From contig NC_092801.1 of the NCBI RefSeq assembly GCF_918797505.1, positions 30,410,477-30,474,476 on the forward strand: a stretch of 64,000 bases of DNA. The letters are read 5' to 3'. Within the stretch, counting starts at the first letter, position 1; each line of letters opens with the position of its first letter. The position numbers and the translations under genes were made by a program. Positions 1 to 10,687 of the stretch are shown here, one piece after another. The notes below the pieces were generated by a model. The model did no database searches and was not told the origin of the DNA. It worked only from the letters and a program-made list of their open reading frames with translations. This stretch comes from Bemisia tabaci (taxonomy: Eukaryota > Arthropoda > Insecta > Hemiptera > Aleyrodidae).

Positions 1-371
1 ACGGTTTTTCTTGTTTTTCTGGTTTCGCATTCGCAACTTTGGCGCTTACGAGATTCCGAAAATAATCGGTTCAATTCAGCAATATCCGATGCTCTCAAGA
101 GTGTTATAAACTCAATCCAATGATATGAGATATTTTAACCACCCCGAACTGAAAATGACAACACCATACGACATACGCGTGCAACACATGACCTGGTGGT
201 GCTTAAGAACAAACACATTCACTTAGTCATGTGAGCCTTAAAGTCCGTATGAATTCACACATATTAGAGCTCACCAGATATAATATATAGGGGACTATTC
301 CGGAAGAGAGGCTGACACCGTTGACCGTTGCATCTCGTAATCGGTCGTCTGATACAATTAACAACCCATTT
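1..371. other. AT-rich stretch without recognisable gene
   Basis: No open frame with recognisable similarity, no inverted repeat and no family shared with the rest of the window was seen here. Confidence 0.5.
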
Positions 372-494
372 GGACGTACTTCTGTCACACGGAACCATGC
401 GCATTACGAGGTGAGCCCTGTTACGCATGTATTCATACGGGTCCAGGGCTCATGCCTGAATGCACATAAATCCGTTCGACAGAAATATGTTCAT
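372..494. repeat. Family L foldback MITE, degraded copy
   Basis: It starts with a GGACGTACTTCTG-like end and finishes with the inverted CAGAAATATGTTC. The interior carries the family's paired GAGCCCTG / CAGGGCTC arms. Other copies lie at 4602, 23327 and 54157. This copy has more mismatches between its arms than the 4602 copy. Confidence 0.7.
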
Positions 495-861
495 TTGATA
501 AAGATGGGGCGCGGAATAAGCTTCATGCGGGTTGAGATCGGAGGGGAGCGCGAGGTACGATCACAATAGGGTGCGAGGTCTCTGTGAATTGAACTATGCC
601 AATAACCGATTCAAAAATCAATGAAGGATAATTTCGAGCTCCTGAGAATGATAAGAGTTGGGCTAACGGGTCATGATGTATAGTTGTCACTGAGCATGGA
701 GGGGTGCCCATCCAGGGTTGCAATTTTTCATGAAAAATAAAATCGTGAAATTTCATAGGTATATGAAAAATTTTTAAAAATATTTTTCGAAATTAAACGC
801 TAAATTAAATGAAAGGCGACTGGATTTTGCTTTTTGGTGTTTTTCAGTGCGTGTTGTATAC
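495..861. other. No gene seen; fragment of a CCAGGGTTGCA-type repeat
   Basis: Positions about 690-860 share a block (GGCGACTGGATTTTGCTTTT) with 61090-61140, so part of this stretch is an old dispersed repeat. Nothing else was recognised. Confidence 0.45.
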
Positions 862-1141
862 CAGGGTTGCCGTGTTTTCAGTTTTGGAGTCCCCAAATAA
901 AGTGGCAGTCCTGTCAATGTATTTGCTCCCTATGTTTGCATGGAGAGTTTGTCTTGATGTAGAGCTGGACTCTCAGGATAGAGTGGAATATCCCCTCCAT
1001 TTTGGCATCAACTTGAGAGCTTTTTTTGAGCTTGGGAGTTGATTTCAGAGAAAACCAGTGGCACCATCGTGTTTCTCGCGAACTTATACATTAGAATCAA
1101 CAGTCATATCGCAAATTCCTCACACATGCAACCTCCATTAT
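862..1141. repeat. Family B long-palindrome element, right half only
   Basis: It begins at the centre of the family B palindrome (CCAGGGTTGCCGTGTTTTCAG) and runs to the terminal ACATGCAACCTCCATT. The left arm is missing. Full copies are at 20041, 41579 and 58480. Confidence 0.8.
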
Positions 1142-1294
1142 CATCACAAAAATTGAACATAAATTTACTGCAAATTTTCGAAATTTCCGTGTATTCATAT
1201 TTCTTCACAGTTATCACCTGATGGTAGTTTCGAGCTTTTGAGTTTACGATCTTCATTTGCCGATACAAACGGAGGCGGATCCTGTGGGTTATAG

Positions 1295-1450
1295 CAGTGG
1301 CATGGCGTGCTTTGCGATACATCGATTGATCTTCCATTTGACCAATGGAAAAGGATCAATAAACAGGGTGTTCAAAACGAACACCTCAATGAACCACCTT
1401 AGCTCCATAAAGAGAAAAATCGATAATCGACCATTCACGCCTCGCCACTA
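1295..1450. mobile_element. Family C hAT-like MITE
   Basis: Ends are CAGTGGCATGGCGTG and, inverted, CGCCTCGCCACTA. The interior has the diagnostic CCATTTGACC, ATCGATAAACAGGGTGTTC and GAACACC blocks. Flanking octamers GGTTATAG and TTCGATAG match only partly, which fits an old insertion. Confidence 0.75.
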
Positions 1451-1552
1451 TTCGATAGAGGTAACGGAAGAGAGTATCCATTCATTGGACTCAAGATTGG
1501 TTCTTTGTCGAAGTAACCATTAAAAGTCAGCCGAGAGCTTTCTTTCCCTATT

Positions 1553-2153
1553 CTGCCGTGGTGCTAAGGAAGAACGCCGTATGAACATTCGGGAAGAGCC
1601 AAATTTCCCTTGATAAAACATGTATTTTTGACGACATTCATGTACATTATTTTTCTTCGAAATTTTCAGACATTTAAGATCAAAAGGGTGTCTAGGTTCT
1701 TTTCATTAAAGAAATTCCTGATTTTCCCTGATTTTTGACTGCTAAATCCTGATTTCATAATTTTTCAAAATCCTGATCAAATCCTGAATTTTTGCGAAGA
1801 AAAAATAAAATTTCTGCATGAGCGTATGTGAAAGCAGAAAAAAATCCTATTGGACAGCCCACTTTTCTCAAAGCCTGATTTTACGACCGATTTTTCCTCA
1901 AATCCTGATTGACCTCAAATCCTGATTGACCTCACACCCTGATTGACCTCACACCCTGATTGACCTCAAATCCTGATAGAATCGGGAAAATCAGGAAAAT
2001 CCTGCTGCTATAGGCACCCTGTAAAATTGCGTTCAAAATAGTCTGAAAATTTTGGAAAAAAACATTCAACATTTTCCCCGTGAATTCGGTTTTTATCGAA
2101 GGAAACTTGGCAACGGCTGAAGGCTCTTACGGCGTTTCTCCTTAGCACGGTAG
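1553..2153. mobile_element. Family A MITE split by a family K insertion
   Basis: The outer ends are CTGCCGTG and the inverted CACGGTAG. They are flanked by the direct repeat TATT at 1549-1552 and 2154-2157. Family A is normally about 250 bp; this copy is about 600 bp because a family K element sits inside it. Confidence 0.85.
1684..2021. mobile_element. Family K element nested in family A
   Basis: Ends are AGGGTGTC and CACCCTG. The interior is a simple-looking run of CCTGATTTT / AAATCCTGA repeats, including several near-identical units TGATTGACCTCA at about 1910-1970. Confidence 0.75.
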
Positions 2154-2513
2154 TATTCCGATGCAGTTTTTGCATATTCAAGCAAACCAGCTCCGCAAAC
2201 GCGGACGTCCAGATAAATCATTTCCAGCTGAAAATAGGTACGGGATCGCCGTTTAACTTCGAGTTGACCCCCACGGGCACCGTTATCAACTCAGGCAGTA
2301 AAACAACCGGAATGGCGGGATGAAATGAAGGATTTTCGTAGCGGTTTGGCAACGTGCCGCCGGAAATGGTGGGCGCTCGGACCGCGAGCCTTTCCCCGAT
2401 CCGCGATGCAGTGGGACAGGCCGGAAATGGAGGCGAAGCCATTCTCATGAGTGAATCAGCTTCGTGTATTGCCACGTTCACCCGCGAAAAAAAACGCTGG
2501 AATTTACCTTTTT
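2154..2513. other. No gene recognised
   Basis: It is slightly GC-richer than its surroundings. Short overlapping open frames exist on both strands but resemble nothing known. No repeat family was identified. Confidence 0.4.
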
Positions 2514-2911
2514 CTAGAGTGTTTACTCTGTATAGCGAGAGTATAGACAGATGAGAAACTCCGAAAATCCATCAGGCCTTCACCGATGCCTCCGCGAATA
2601 AAGTTAGGGCCCAGAAATGCAGCCAACCTATGAATTTCAATTATCCAGAGCGCTTTACTAATACAATTGTTACTAACCATCGTTTATAAAGCACGTATTT
2701 GACTTAGTTTTTGCATTTTACTCAATTTTGCGGAAGAAACGCTCATTTACGTACATTCTTAGTCATCTTACAATTAGTTAGAATTGGAATCTGCAGACTG
2801 GCAGTGAAATTTTGTGCGTTAGAAGGTTGGTTAGAAGGGTGGCTGCAATTTTGGGCCCTCAGCCCTCCATGAAGCGATCTGTCCATACTCTCGCTATATG
2901 GGTACTCCACC
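2514..2911. repeat. Family M element
   Basis: Left end resembles CTAGAGTGTTTACTCTG followed by GCGAGAGTATAGACAG. The right end is the inverted CTGTCCATACTCTCGC followed by GGGTACTCC. Another clear full copy is at 18655-19047. Confidence 0.65.
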
Positions 2912-2961
2912 TTTTTCGTGCCGCAGTTGAAGCAGCACGGAGAAAAACAACCCGATTACAA

Positions 2962-3148
2962 CGCTGAAAAAAAAAAGTCACGGGCTATATAGACATACCA
3001 TCCGTTCCGGGTGCTGGTGCCGTAGCTTCGACTGCTCCGGGCGCTACACCCGGAACTTTCGGCCTCTGAGGCTCTGAGCCCCGAACCCGGACGGTTTGTC
3101 TATAGAGCCCGTCAGTACGGCCTCCTTGCCCGGAGTTTTTTTTCAGTG
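2962..3148. mobile_element. Family G foldback MITE
   Basis: It runs from CGCTGAAAAAAAAAAGTC to GGAGTTTTTTTTCAGTG. The arms pair through GGGCTATATAGACATACC and its inverted partner GGTTTGTCTATAGAGCCC. The centre is GC-rich (CCGGGTGCTGG, CCGGAACTTTCGG). A second copy is at 6068. Confidence 0.8.
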
Positions 3149-3222
3149 AGAGATTCAACTTCAGTTCATTAGAAACAACTAGGCTCCACCAAGTTCAAAA
3201 GCTCAGATAAATCACTCTAAAA

Positions 3223-3472
3223 TGGACCGAGTTTATCAGAAAGGAACCAACCCACGTTTCCGAAAAAATTTCGTTGAGAATGTTTTTGAGTTCCCTTAGT
3301 CGTTTTTTTTCTCCTGCCAAAATCTGGAAGTCGAAAAAAAGAAATTAGTTCGTAAAAAGAAGGGTTAAAGTTTCTTTTCTACGTTGAGCCTTATGGAGGA
3401 AAAAAACTTCAAACCTTTTTTTCTCGGTTTCAACTTAATGTGGGTTGGTTCCTTTCTGATGAACTCGATCCA
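3223..3472. mobile_element. Family I foldback MITE
   Basis: The inverted arms are TGGACCGAGTTTATCAGAAA and the reverse ending GAACTCGATCCA. Length is 250 bp, identical to the copy at 35622-35871. Confidence 0.85.
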
Positions 3473-4601
3473 TATCAGAGCGAGCAAGCTCTCATCGGGT
3501 AACCGTCGAATCAGACGTTATGTGTTACTCGTTAATCTTACGATTCTATAGTATGAAGTATGATGATAATACATCACTTTTAGACTGAATTTAAACACAC
3601 TTTAGCAAAATCACTAACGCTCTGTCTAGACAACTCGTGCGTAGAACCGCAATCTGATTGATTATTTTTAGATGCATTGTAGACTTGAGTACCTATATCG
3701 TCGTCTCCTGAAAGAAGGAACGTAACTTCATTCCTGGGTTGCAAAATTGGCTTAAACAATTCAATATTTTAGAATAAAGTACCTGCCTAAAGTGCCATTT
3801 TTTTCTGATTTTTGCATGAGATAATAGTAATAATCAGTGAAATCAGTCAGAAATGCCCGAGACTCGCCTGGCAAAAATGCAATTTACGAGGGAAAATTTG
3901 GCAACCCTGAAATTTAGTTACGTTCTTTCGTGGTGGGAACGACGATACGGGTAGGGTAAGAACATGCCAAAATATGGAGCTCTTAGGGCCCAAAAGGGTA
4001 GCAACCTTCTAATGCGAAATACGAAAGACATGAAATACATGCAGATTCCAATATCAAACCAGGATGGCCAAGAATGTTCATAAATGAGCGTGTCTTTCCA
4101 CAAAAGTGAGTGATTTCATGCCAAAACTAAGTCAAATACGTGCTTCACAAAGGACGAGCCGTAAAAATAATTTAGGGACTTTGAGGACAAGGCGCATAAG
4201 TGCAGTTTTTGCCGTTTCGAGAAATGCGTGTTTAAAGTTTCGAAATTACTAATCTTTAGGGCGGAAAGAAAGTTCAAACTAGCTTTTCAATGCTTATGAG
4301 TTGGAATTTGGGAGCGATTTTTTCGCAGAATATGCTTTAAGACTTGTATTATACTTGAAGTCATTAATTTCTCAATCTTTTTCAAAAACTGCACTTAAGC
4401 GCAACTCATCGTCCAAGCCTCCTAATTGTAATGATAAATCATTCTGGATAATGTGGTCTCACTGATTGCTCTTTTGAGTCCTAAAAGCTCCTTACTTTGA
4501 CGTTTCCGCCCTCACCCCTTGTAGGATTGTAGGTACACTATTGATTGTGGACACTTGTGATTTTCTTGAAAAATAACTTGAAAAAATCCATTACATTGAC
4601 T
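3473..4601. other. No gene; scattered repeat remnants
   Basis: At 3736-3911 an inverted pair GGGTTGCAAAATT / AATTTGGCAACCC marks a decayed foldback. At 3965-4010 the block GCTCTTAGGGCCCAAAAGGG also occurs in family M interiors near 18730 and 20640. The rest is AT-rich and unassigned. Confidence 0.5.
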
Positions 4602-4723
4602 GGATGTATTTCTGCCAAACGGAACTATGTGCATTAAAATATGAGCCCTGAGACCCATAAGAATACATGCATTACAGGGCTCACGTCATAACGCACATAG
4701 TTCCGTTTGGCAGAAATACGTCC
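4602..4723. mobile_element. Family L foldback MITE, well-preserved copy
   Basis: The 122-bp palindrome starts GGATGTATTTCTGCCAAACG and ends with the inverted GTTTGGCAGAAATACGTCC. The central part pairs ATGAGCCCTG with CAGGGCTCA. Confidence 0.85.
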
Positions 4724-5064
4724 AACTGTGCTTTTGAGTGCAGCAAACTCCATAGCGCAGAAAAATGAGGCGTTAGGAGGGAGTTTGGCAATGGAGGGTG
4801 CGACATGACAGGCTGAGGAGGCAGATGAGCCCGCGTCTGGGGCCCGGAGAAACCGGCCGTAAAAACGAGGCTGTGCAGATCTCCAGACTGCCAATTTCGC
4901 GGCTGTGGCTTTCGACCACAGACGACATGAGCCCGACTTTTCGTGAGCAGACACTTACATTATTGGACTTTTCACTCACTGCCTCCGCCTTCAGCGCTGC
5001 CAACTCGGTCTCCACGCGCCAATGTTGGGAAAGTTTCAGGAACAGATAGACCTATGAATCCGAT
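4724..5064. other. No gene recognised
   Basis: It is GC-moderate, with overlapping short open frames on both strands that resemble no known protein. Confidence 0.4.
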
Positions 5065-5302
5065 CACTGAAAAAAAATTATCTTGAGCTACTATTTTGAC
5101 TTGAGGCGTCGTTTCTTGTCCACAAAATTTGTTTTATTTTTAAAACGCAAGCTTAACGATAACAAAACAACGTTTCTTCAACCCAAAACAGATGACTTTA
5201 AGTTGAATTCGCACGGATTTAACTTTTAAAAAAACCAAGTTTTATCGACAAGAGACGACGCTTTAAGTCAAAATAATGTCTCAAGAAAATTTTTTTTCAG
5301 TG
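5065..5302. mobile_element. Family F foldback MITE
   Basis: Ends are CACTGAAAAAAAATTATCTTG and, inverted, CAAGAAAATTTTTTTTCAGTG. The arms pair through GACTTGAGGCGTCGTTTCTTG. A 2-bp direct repeat AT flanks the element (5063-5064 and 5303-5304). Other copies are at 59483 and, partial, at 21283. Confidence 0.85.
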
Positions 5303-6067
5303 ATTGTTAGTTGCTGATCGAATCTTCTACAAAGATCTATGCTTTCATTTTTGTGGGTTTCCGAGCTTAGGTATGGGTGAATTGAACTTTAGGGTCGAAA
5401 ATGAACTTTCATATCCAAGTTCCCTGACTTTTCTAAAAGTATCCCTGACTGGTCTTGGAAAATTTCCCTGAAAAATGAACCTTTGCACTGCTGTATTCCC
5501 ACAAACCTAGAGACAGGATATTGTTTCGACGAATCTTGAAAACAATTTACATTTCTGCTGATTATTTGACTTAGTAAAAAGTACGTCTTCGCTTTTGTGT
5601 GTTAGGTCTAAAATTTCTCTAACCTCCGGTAAAATTTCCTGATTTTCTTTGACCTTCCAGATTTTTTTTAAATTCCCTGACGTTTCCAGGTTTTCCGTGC
5701 CGTTTGCTATCCTGAACTTGGAATAGATGATTGTAAACTGAATTAACTGTTTAAAATCATCCCTAATGTTCTATCTGTGAAAGACTGATATTCCCCTCTA
5801 ACATACAGCCGGGATTCTCGTTGCGGGCGGAAGCACGCATTTCTTCATGATTGAAAGCTCATTTTTAGTCGGTTCCGTGCGTTATATAATTGAAATTTGT
5901 GCGTAAACTATACGCTTTATGAACTACCCACATCATTGTGATCTTCCGCTCACTCAAAAAATCTACTCCTAGTCCAGTTACACTCTTTGAAATTGTAACT
6001 GAAGCAAACCGCATCTATATTATTTGCAAACACTTCTCACAACCACTCATAACTATTTCAATTTATA
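5303..6067. other. No gene; family H-like low-complexity remnants
   Basis: From 5410 to 5700 there are repeated TTCCCTGACTTTTC / AATTTCCCTGA units typical of family H. The rest is unassigned AT-rich DNA. Confidence 0.45.
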
Positions 6068-6266
6068 CACAGAAAAAAAGTTACGGGCTATGTAGACATA
6101 TCGTCCGTTACAGGCTCAGAAGCCGAAAGTCCCGGGTTCTAGAGCCGTAGCTTCGATTGCTCCAAGGGCTGCGCCCGGAACATTCGGTCTCTGAGCCCGG
6201 AATGCGCACGATATGTCTGTGTAACCCGTAAGTAAGGCTTCCACGGCCGGAGTTTTTTTTTCAGTG
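6068..6266. mobile_element. Family G foldback MITE
   Basis: Ends are CACAGAAAAAAAGTTACGGG and GGAGTTTTTTTTTCAGTG. The arms pair GGGCTATGTAGACATATCG with CGATATGTCTGTGTAACCC. The flanking dinucleotide TA is repeated (6066-6067 and 6267-6268). Confidence 0.85.
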
Positions 6267-6768
6267 TATTTGCCCTAATTTTGAGATTGCATCTATTCAA
6301 ATACGAAGGAGAAATGGGACCAAAAAAAAAGAAACCTTCGTTTAAAATAAAATTAACATTTATCACTTGCAGAAAATGAAAATATTCAATTTTCAACGTA
6401 TGCACAGAATTCAGGTTTAAAGGTTTAACCTTGTAGTTTAATTTCATCGCGGAAAAATTAACAAGAATCTAGACTAGATATAGATACACGAATGACCGCA
6501 GATAGGTGCATTATGACAAAAAATATAATTACGATCCGTAAAACTACTACAAAAAAAGAAAAAAGTAATACGTTAGGAAATAAGTAATACGTTAGGAAAA
6601 TATTAATTTTTCTTAACAAAGTATGCAATATCAGGCGTGATAAGCACAGGCGAAACATTGCTCAAATGAAGGGCTTTTACAAATCTTATGGGAGTTCATT
6701 TACATTGAAAACATAAAATTTAACATAGACATTAATTCGCCTAAGGCGGTGTTACAACTTATAATAGA
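6267..6768. other. 3' flank of BBE-like gene 1; nothing recognised
   Basis: AT-rich. It presumably contains the 3' UTR of the gene read on the minus strand, but no canonical AATAAA in a convincing position was found. Confidence 0.35.
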
Positions 6769-8406
6769 TTAAATCCATCTTTCACGATTTCCCGTAACAT
6801 GAGAATACAATGGTACGCTTTGCTCGTACCGGAAAAAGTTATCAGGATCAACCGAAGTTTTCACACGCACCAGCCTCTCAAAATTATTTCCAAAATACTT
6901 CAGCCCCCAAACGGACGCCGTTTCATAGTCCGCGAAGCCACCCTTCCCGTTTCGCCCTAAATCAATATCCCTCGTACACAGGTACGCCGATCTAGGGCCC
7001 CTGGACACGAAACCCTCCATATAATCGTAGATCCTCCTCATATACTTCAACTTCACCTCCGTCTCGGCGTGATCCTCCCAAAACACACCGTACCGAATTT
7101 CGTAGTTGACCCCACCTCTGTGCGGGAACGGGATTTGCGACTTGGGGATCCGGGCCATTTTCCCGCCGTACGGAGTTAGAACAGCGAACGCGGACTGCTC
7201 TACCATCAGCCTGAAAAGCCCTTCGAATCCAGCCTCGGGTATCACTCGACCCGCCATCACATAATCAGATTTCATTTTGGAGGGCGTCGTCTGTTGCGTT
7301 GTCCGATTCAGCAACACGCTCGGGGGACCATCGAACGGGACCCCGATTTCGGCGAGGTCAACCGCGGATTGGATCCAGGTCATTACCGTACAATTTTCAC
7401 GGGATACGTTCAATTCGGGGAAGCTCACTTTTAGCAACCACAAGAGTTGATCCACTCGCCCGAGATACAAAGCCTCGAACGAGACCAGCACGGTTTTCTT
7501 GCCTCCCAATAGACTGACTCCAGCACTGTCCATAACCGACAACCCCACGCGCAGGTGGAGATCTTCAGGAAACCTAGAAGCAACGCTCTGCCACTTCTGC
7601 AGGAGCCGTGCACCACCCTCCTCCAAAGTGTACGCAACGGAGAGCCTAGTGACAATAGGCGGAACGGGAACGAGTCTCACCTTCCAGGAGACAATGACTC
7701 CAAAGCTGGCCCCGCCACCTCCACGTATGACCCAGAAGAGGTCTTCTCCCGTAGTCGCCCTCGTTAGAAGTCTTCCATTGGCATCGATGATCTTCGCGTC
7801 TAGGACGTTGTCGGCTGCCAGGCCGTACTTCCTGAAGATGAACCCGAATCCGCCACAACCGAGGTGTCCACCGATACCGACCGTCGAGCAACTGCCGGCA
7901 GGAAAGGCGTAGACGTTACTCCTTTCCGCGATTCGGAAGTACAGATCGCCGACGGTTGCTCCGGAATCGACCCAGGCACTTTCGGATCGGACGTCCACGC
8001 GGACGGAACGGAGATTGGAGAGGTCGACGAGGACGAAAGGGTCTTCGGATGTGGAGGAGAGTCCCTCGTAATCGTGGCCCCCGCTGCGGATGCGGACTTG
8101 GAGACCGCTCCGCCTGGCGCAGACGATGGCTCCTTGCACGTGGGAGGTCTCCTTCGCGGCGATGATGAACAGGGGTTTCGGGGATGAGGTGTTGTAGAAG
8201 CGGGGCTCTCGGAGGTTGGCGCGGAAGATCTGGAGGAAGTTAGGGCTGTTGGAGGGGATGGCGATTTTGAACGTGCCGTATTGATGCAAGTCGGAGGAGA
8301 TGCATGATGAGAAATCGGGTCCGGTCGAAGTGGTTGCGGCCCAGAAAGATGCCCAGATGAGGAAGCTGCATGGTTTCAATGATACTTCAAAATTTGGAGG
8401 ATGCAT
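6769..8406 (-). CDS. Plant-type BBE-like FAD oxidoreductase, copy 1
   Basis: A single-exon gene for 545 residues, full length for the BBE-like family. It has an N-terminal stretch compatible with a secretion signal, the FAD-binding (PCMH-type) domain at about residues 70-250 and the C-terminal BBE domain at about 475-530. The two FAD-tethering residues are present: His111 in RSGGHDYEG and Cys173 in AGSCSTVG, 62 apart as in the California-poppy enzyme. Val176 is the oxygen gatekeeper position, which predicts oxidase behaviour. Cys35 and Cys96 match the conserved disulfide. The substrate pocket has diverged: plant KIQY reads EIRY (Glu436, Arg438) and plant NYRDLDLG reads CTRDIDLG (Thr478 for Tyr). 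The end, DPDNFFRYEQSVP, is typical of plant members. The gene is GC-richer than its flanks. It may have a changed substrate or reduced activity. The start chosen aligns with copy 2. Confidence 0.93.
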   Translation of the reverse strand: MHPPNFEVSLKPCSFLIWASFWAATTSTGPDFSSCISSDLHQYGTFKIAIPSNSPNFLQIFRANLREPRFYNTSSPKPLFIIAAKETSHVQGAIVCARRSGLQVRIRSGGHDYEGLSSTSEDPFVLVDLSNLRSVRVDVRSESAWVDSGATVGDLYFRIAERSNVYAFPAGSCSTVGIGGHLGCGGFGFIFRKYGLAADNVLDAKIIDANGRLLTRATTGEDLFWVIRGGGGASFGVIVSWKVRLVPVPPIVTRLSVAYTLEEGGARLLQKWQSVASRFPEDLHLRVGLSVMDSAGVSLLGGKKTVLVSFEALYLGRVDQLLWLLKVSFPELNVSRENCTVMTWIQSAVDLAEIGVPFDGPPSVLLNRTTQQTTPSKMKSDYVMAGRVIPEAGFEGLFRLMVEQSAFAVLTPYGGKMARIPKSQIPFPHRGGVNYEIRYGVFWEDHAETEVKLKYMRRIYDYMEGFVSRGPRSAYLCTRDIDLGRNGKGGFADYETASVWGLKYFGNNFERLVRVKTSVDPDNFFRYEQSVPLYSHVTGNRERWI

Positions 8407-9091
8407 TGTTTTTGGGTGTGATTACAGCTGGGATTCAGTATTACGCTCACTTTTAATGCACAATGCTTCGACTGTTCATGAAATTTTACGGTTCATGCAG
8501 GACGAACACGTTCTTGGTTATCTTTGCATTGCTTTCCTCGGTTTTCTTTGCGTTTTCTTGCGATTTGGAAATGCGCGTCCAAGCTCTATCAGTTCCTGAC
8601 CTACGAACCAAACAGGAACACTGAAGTCCTGAGCTTCAAAAAATAAATACAGCTGAAGATCTTCGGGGACGACAAAATTACATAACATACATAAAAGCTG
8701 CTTTCAAATTTCACGACGAAAACTTTACAAATATTTTGACATGAATGAGCCTGCGCCCCTCCCATAAATTTTAAGGACTTCGAAATCAAACATTTTTGAA
8801 GAATGGGAAAAGAGTGGTCTCATCATTTACACTATTTATTTATAACAAGGAAAGGTCCAAAACCATAGAGCAACAAACACAAACAAAAGCAACACTTTCT
8901 TGCAGCTCATATGATGACATTAGAAATCTTAGCTTCAACCTCAGAAGTCACAAGAGTCGGTGCAATCAGTTATCACAAAACAGGTAATCGCTATCTTAAA
9001 TTATTGAGGAAGATGAAAGAAATCAAATCAATTAAGTAGATCAAGTCATGAAATGTAGGTCTTCGAAGGGATCAATATTTTGTACAGTAAA
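8407..9091. other. Spacer between BBE-like copies 1 and 2
   Basis: This 685-bp spacer must hold the promoter of copy 1 and the 3' UTR of copy 2, both on the minus strand. It is AT-rich. No TATA box or poly(A) signal could be called with confidence, and no MITE was recognised. Confidence 0.4.
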
Positions 9092-10687
9092 TCAACAGTT
9101 GCAATCCGGTGGGGTGCTTTGCTCGTACCTAAAAAAGTTCTCAGGATCGACCGCAGTTTTGACGCGAACAAGCCTCTTAAAATTGTTATTGAAATACTTG
9201 AAGCCCCAAACGGACGCTTCCCTGAAGTCCGCGACGTCGTCCCTCCCATTCGTCCCCAGATCGAGATCCCTGTAACACAGGTACGCCGATCTCGGTCCCC
9301 TGGCCACGTACTGCTCCATATACTCGTAGACCCTCCTGATATCGCTCAACGCTTTCTGACCTTGGACGTCATCGTCCACGTCCCAGGACACACCGTACTG
9401 GATACCGTAGTTGATCCCGAACCTATGCGGAAAGGGAATGGCATTTGTCGGAATCCGGGCCATTATTTCACCGTACGGCGTCAGGATGAGGTACAAAGCT
9501 GACATGTTGGCCTGCAAAATCATCTTGAAGAGTCCATCGTACCCGGCCTCGGGTATGGGTCGGTTCACCGTGACATAGTCCGATTTCATCTTGGATGCGA
9601 CCACCTGTTGCGTCGTGCGGTTCAGCAAGACGGTCGCGGAGCCGTTGAACGGGAAGCCGGCCAGGTCGACCGCGGACTGGATCCACGTCATCTCCGTGCA
9701 GTTTTCACGTCGGATGTTCAGCTCGGGGAAGCGTTCTCGGAGCACCGACAAGAGCCGATCCACCCGGCCGAGATACAAGGACTGGAAGGACACCGTTAGG
9801 GTCGCGTTGTCCGAAAGAATCAATACCACACGCAGGAAGAGATCTTCAGGAAGCCTGTAGGCGACGTCTTGCCATTTCTGCAAAAGCTGAGCGCCACCTT
9901 CTTCAAGAGTGTAATCGAGGGAGAACCTCGTGACCGTAGGTGGTACGCGTACGATTCTCACCTGATAGGCGACAACCACACCGAAACTCGCCGGGCCGCC
10001 CCCACGGATGGCCCAGAAGAGGTCTTCTCCCATGGTGTCTCTCGTCAGGAGCCTTCCGTGTACATCGACGATCTTGGCGTCGATGACGGTATCGGCCGAC
10101 AGTCCGAACTTCCTGAAGATGAAGCCGAAGCCGCCACAGCCCAAGTGGCCTCCAATACCGACCGTGGAGCAACTACCGGCGGGAAAGGCGTACACGTTAC
10201 TCTTCTCCGAGATCCGGAAATACACGTCGCCGAGGGTCGCTCCGGAATCGATCCACGCGCTCTCGGTCGGGATGTCCACGCGAACCGAGCGGAGGTTGTT
10301 CAAGTCGATGAGGACGAAAGGGACGTCGGCCATGTAGGAGAGTCCTTCGTAATCGTGTCCCCCGCTGCGGATGCGGACTTGGAGACCGCTCCGCCGGGCG
10401 CAGACGATGGCTCCTTGCACGTGGGATGTTTCCATCGCGGTGATGATGAAGAGGGGTTTCGGGGTCGAGCTGTTCAGGAATCGAGGCTCCCGGACGTACG
10501 CGTTGTAGATGGTGAGGAAATCGGGGCTGTCGGAGGCGGTGGTGATGTTGGAGATTCGGCCATACTGCTGCGTGTTGTAAGAGATGCATTTCGAGAAACT
10601 CTGTTGGGCTGACTCGGAAGCGGCACAGAAACTGGGCGAGATGAGGGGGCACAGCGACGAAGCAACTCCGAACGTCCCAAATTGCAT
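9092..10687 (-). CDS. Plant-type BBE-like FAD oxidoreductase, copy 2
   Basis: A single-exon gene for 531 residues. The first about 25 residues (MQFGTFGVASSLCPLISPSF, then CAAS) look like a secretion signal. His111 (RSGGHDYEG) and Cys173 (GSCSTVG) are the predicted bicovalent FAD anchors, and Val176 is the predicted oxygen-permissive gatekeeper. It shares HLGCGGFGFIFRK after the cysteine with copy 1, where plant enzymes and copy 3 have FSGGG, so copies 1 and 2 are a younger pair. Pocket residues are more plant-like than in copy 1: GIQY keeps Gln430 but has Gly428 in place of Lys, and CYRDLDLG keeps Tyr472. It is the most GC-rich of the three, which creates long antisense open frames that are not genes. 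Head-to-tail with copies 1 and 3. The natural substrate cannot be named from sequence; oligosaccharide, monolignol or other alcohols are all known in the family. Confidence 0.95.
   Translation of the reverse strand: MQFGTFGVASSLCPLISPSFCAASESAQQSFSKCISYNTQQYGRISNITTASDSPDFLTIYNAYVREPRFLNSSTPKPLFIITAMETSHVQGAIVCARRSGLQVRIRSGGHDYEGLSYMADVPFVLIDLNNLRSVRVDIPTESAWIDSGATLGDVYFRISEKSNVYAFPAGSCSTVGIGGHLGCGGFGFIFRKFGLSADTVIDAKIVDVHGRLLTRDTMGEDLFWAIRGGGPASFGVVVAYQVRIVRVPPTVTRFSLDYTLEEGGAQLLQKWQDVAYRLPEDLFLRVVLILSDNATLTVSFQSLYLGRVDRLLSVLRERFPELNIRRENCTEMTWIQSAVDLAGFPFNGSATVLLNRTTQQVVASKMKSDYVTVNRPIPEAGYDGLFKMILQANMSALYLILTPYGEIMARIPTNAIPFPHRFGINYGIQYGVSWDVDDDVQGQKALSDIRRVYEYMEQYVARGPRSAYLCYRDLDLGTNGRDDVADFREASVWGFKYFNNNFKRLVRVKTAVDPENFFRYEQSTPPDCNC

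Noticed and set aside
1900..1980. CRISPR-like array of short repeats (TGATTGACCTCA units)
   Set aside because: Units are contiguous without unique spacers, sit inside a family K element, and the genome is eukaryotic.
7299..8187. Overlapping plus-strand frames inside BBE-like copy 1
   Set aside because: Shadows of the sense gene. The minus-strand frame alone shows conserved family motifs from start to end.
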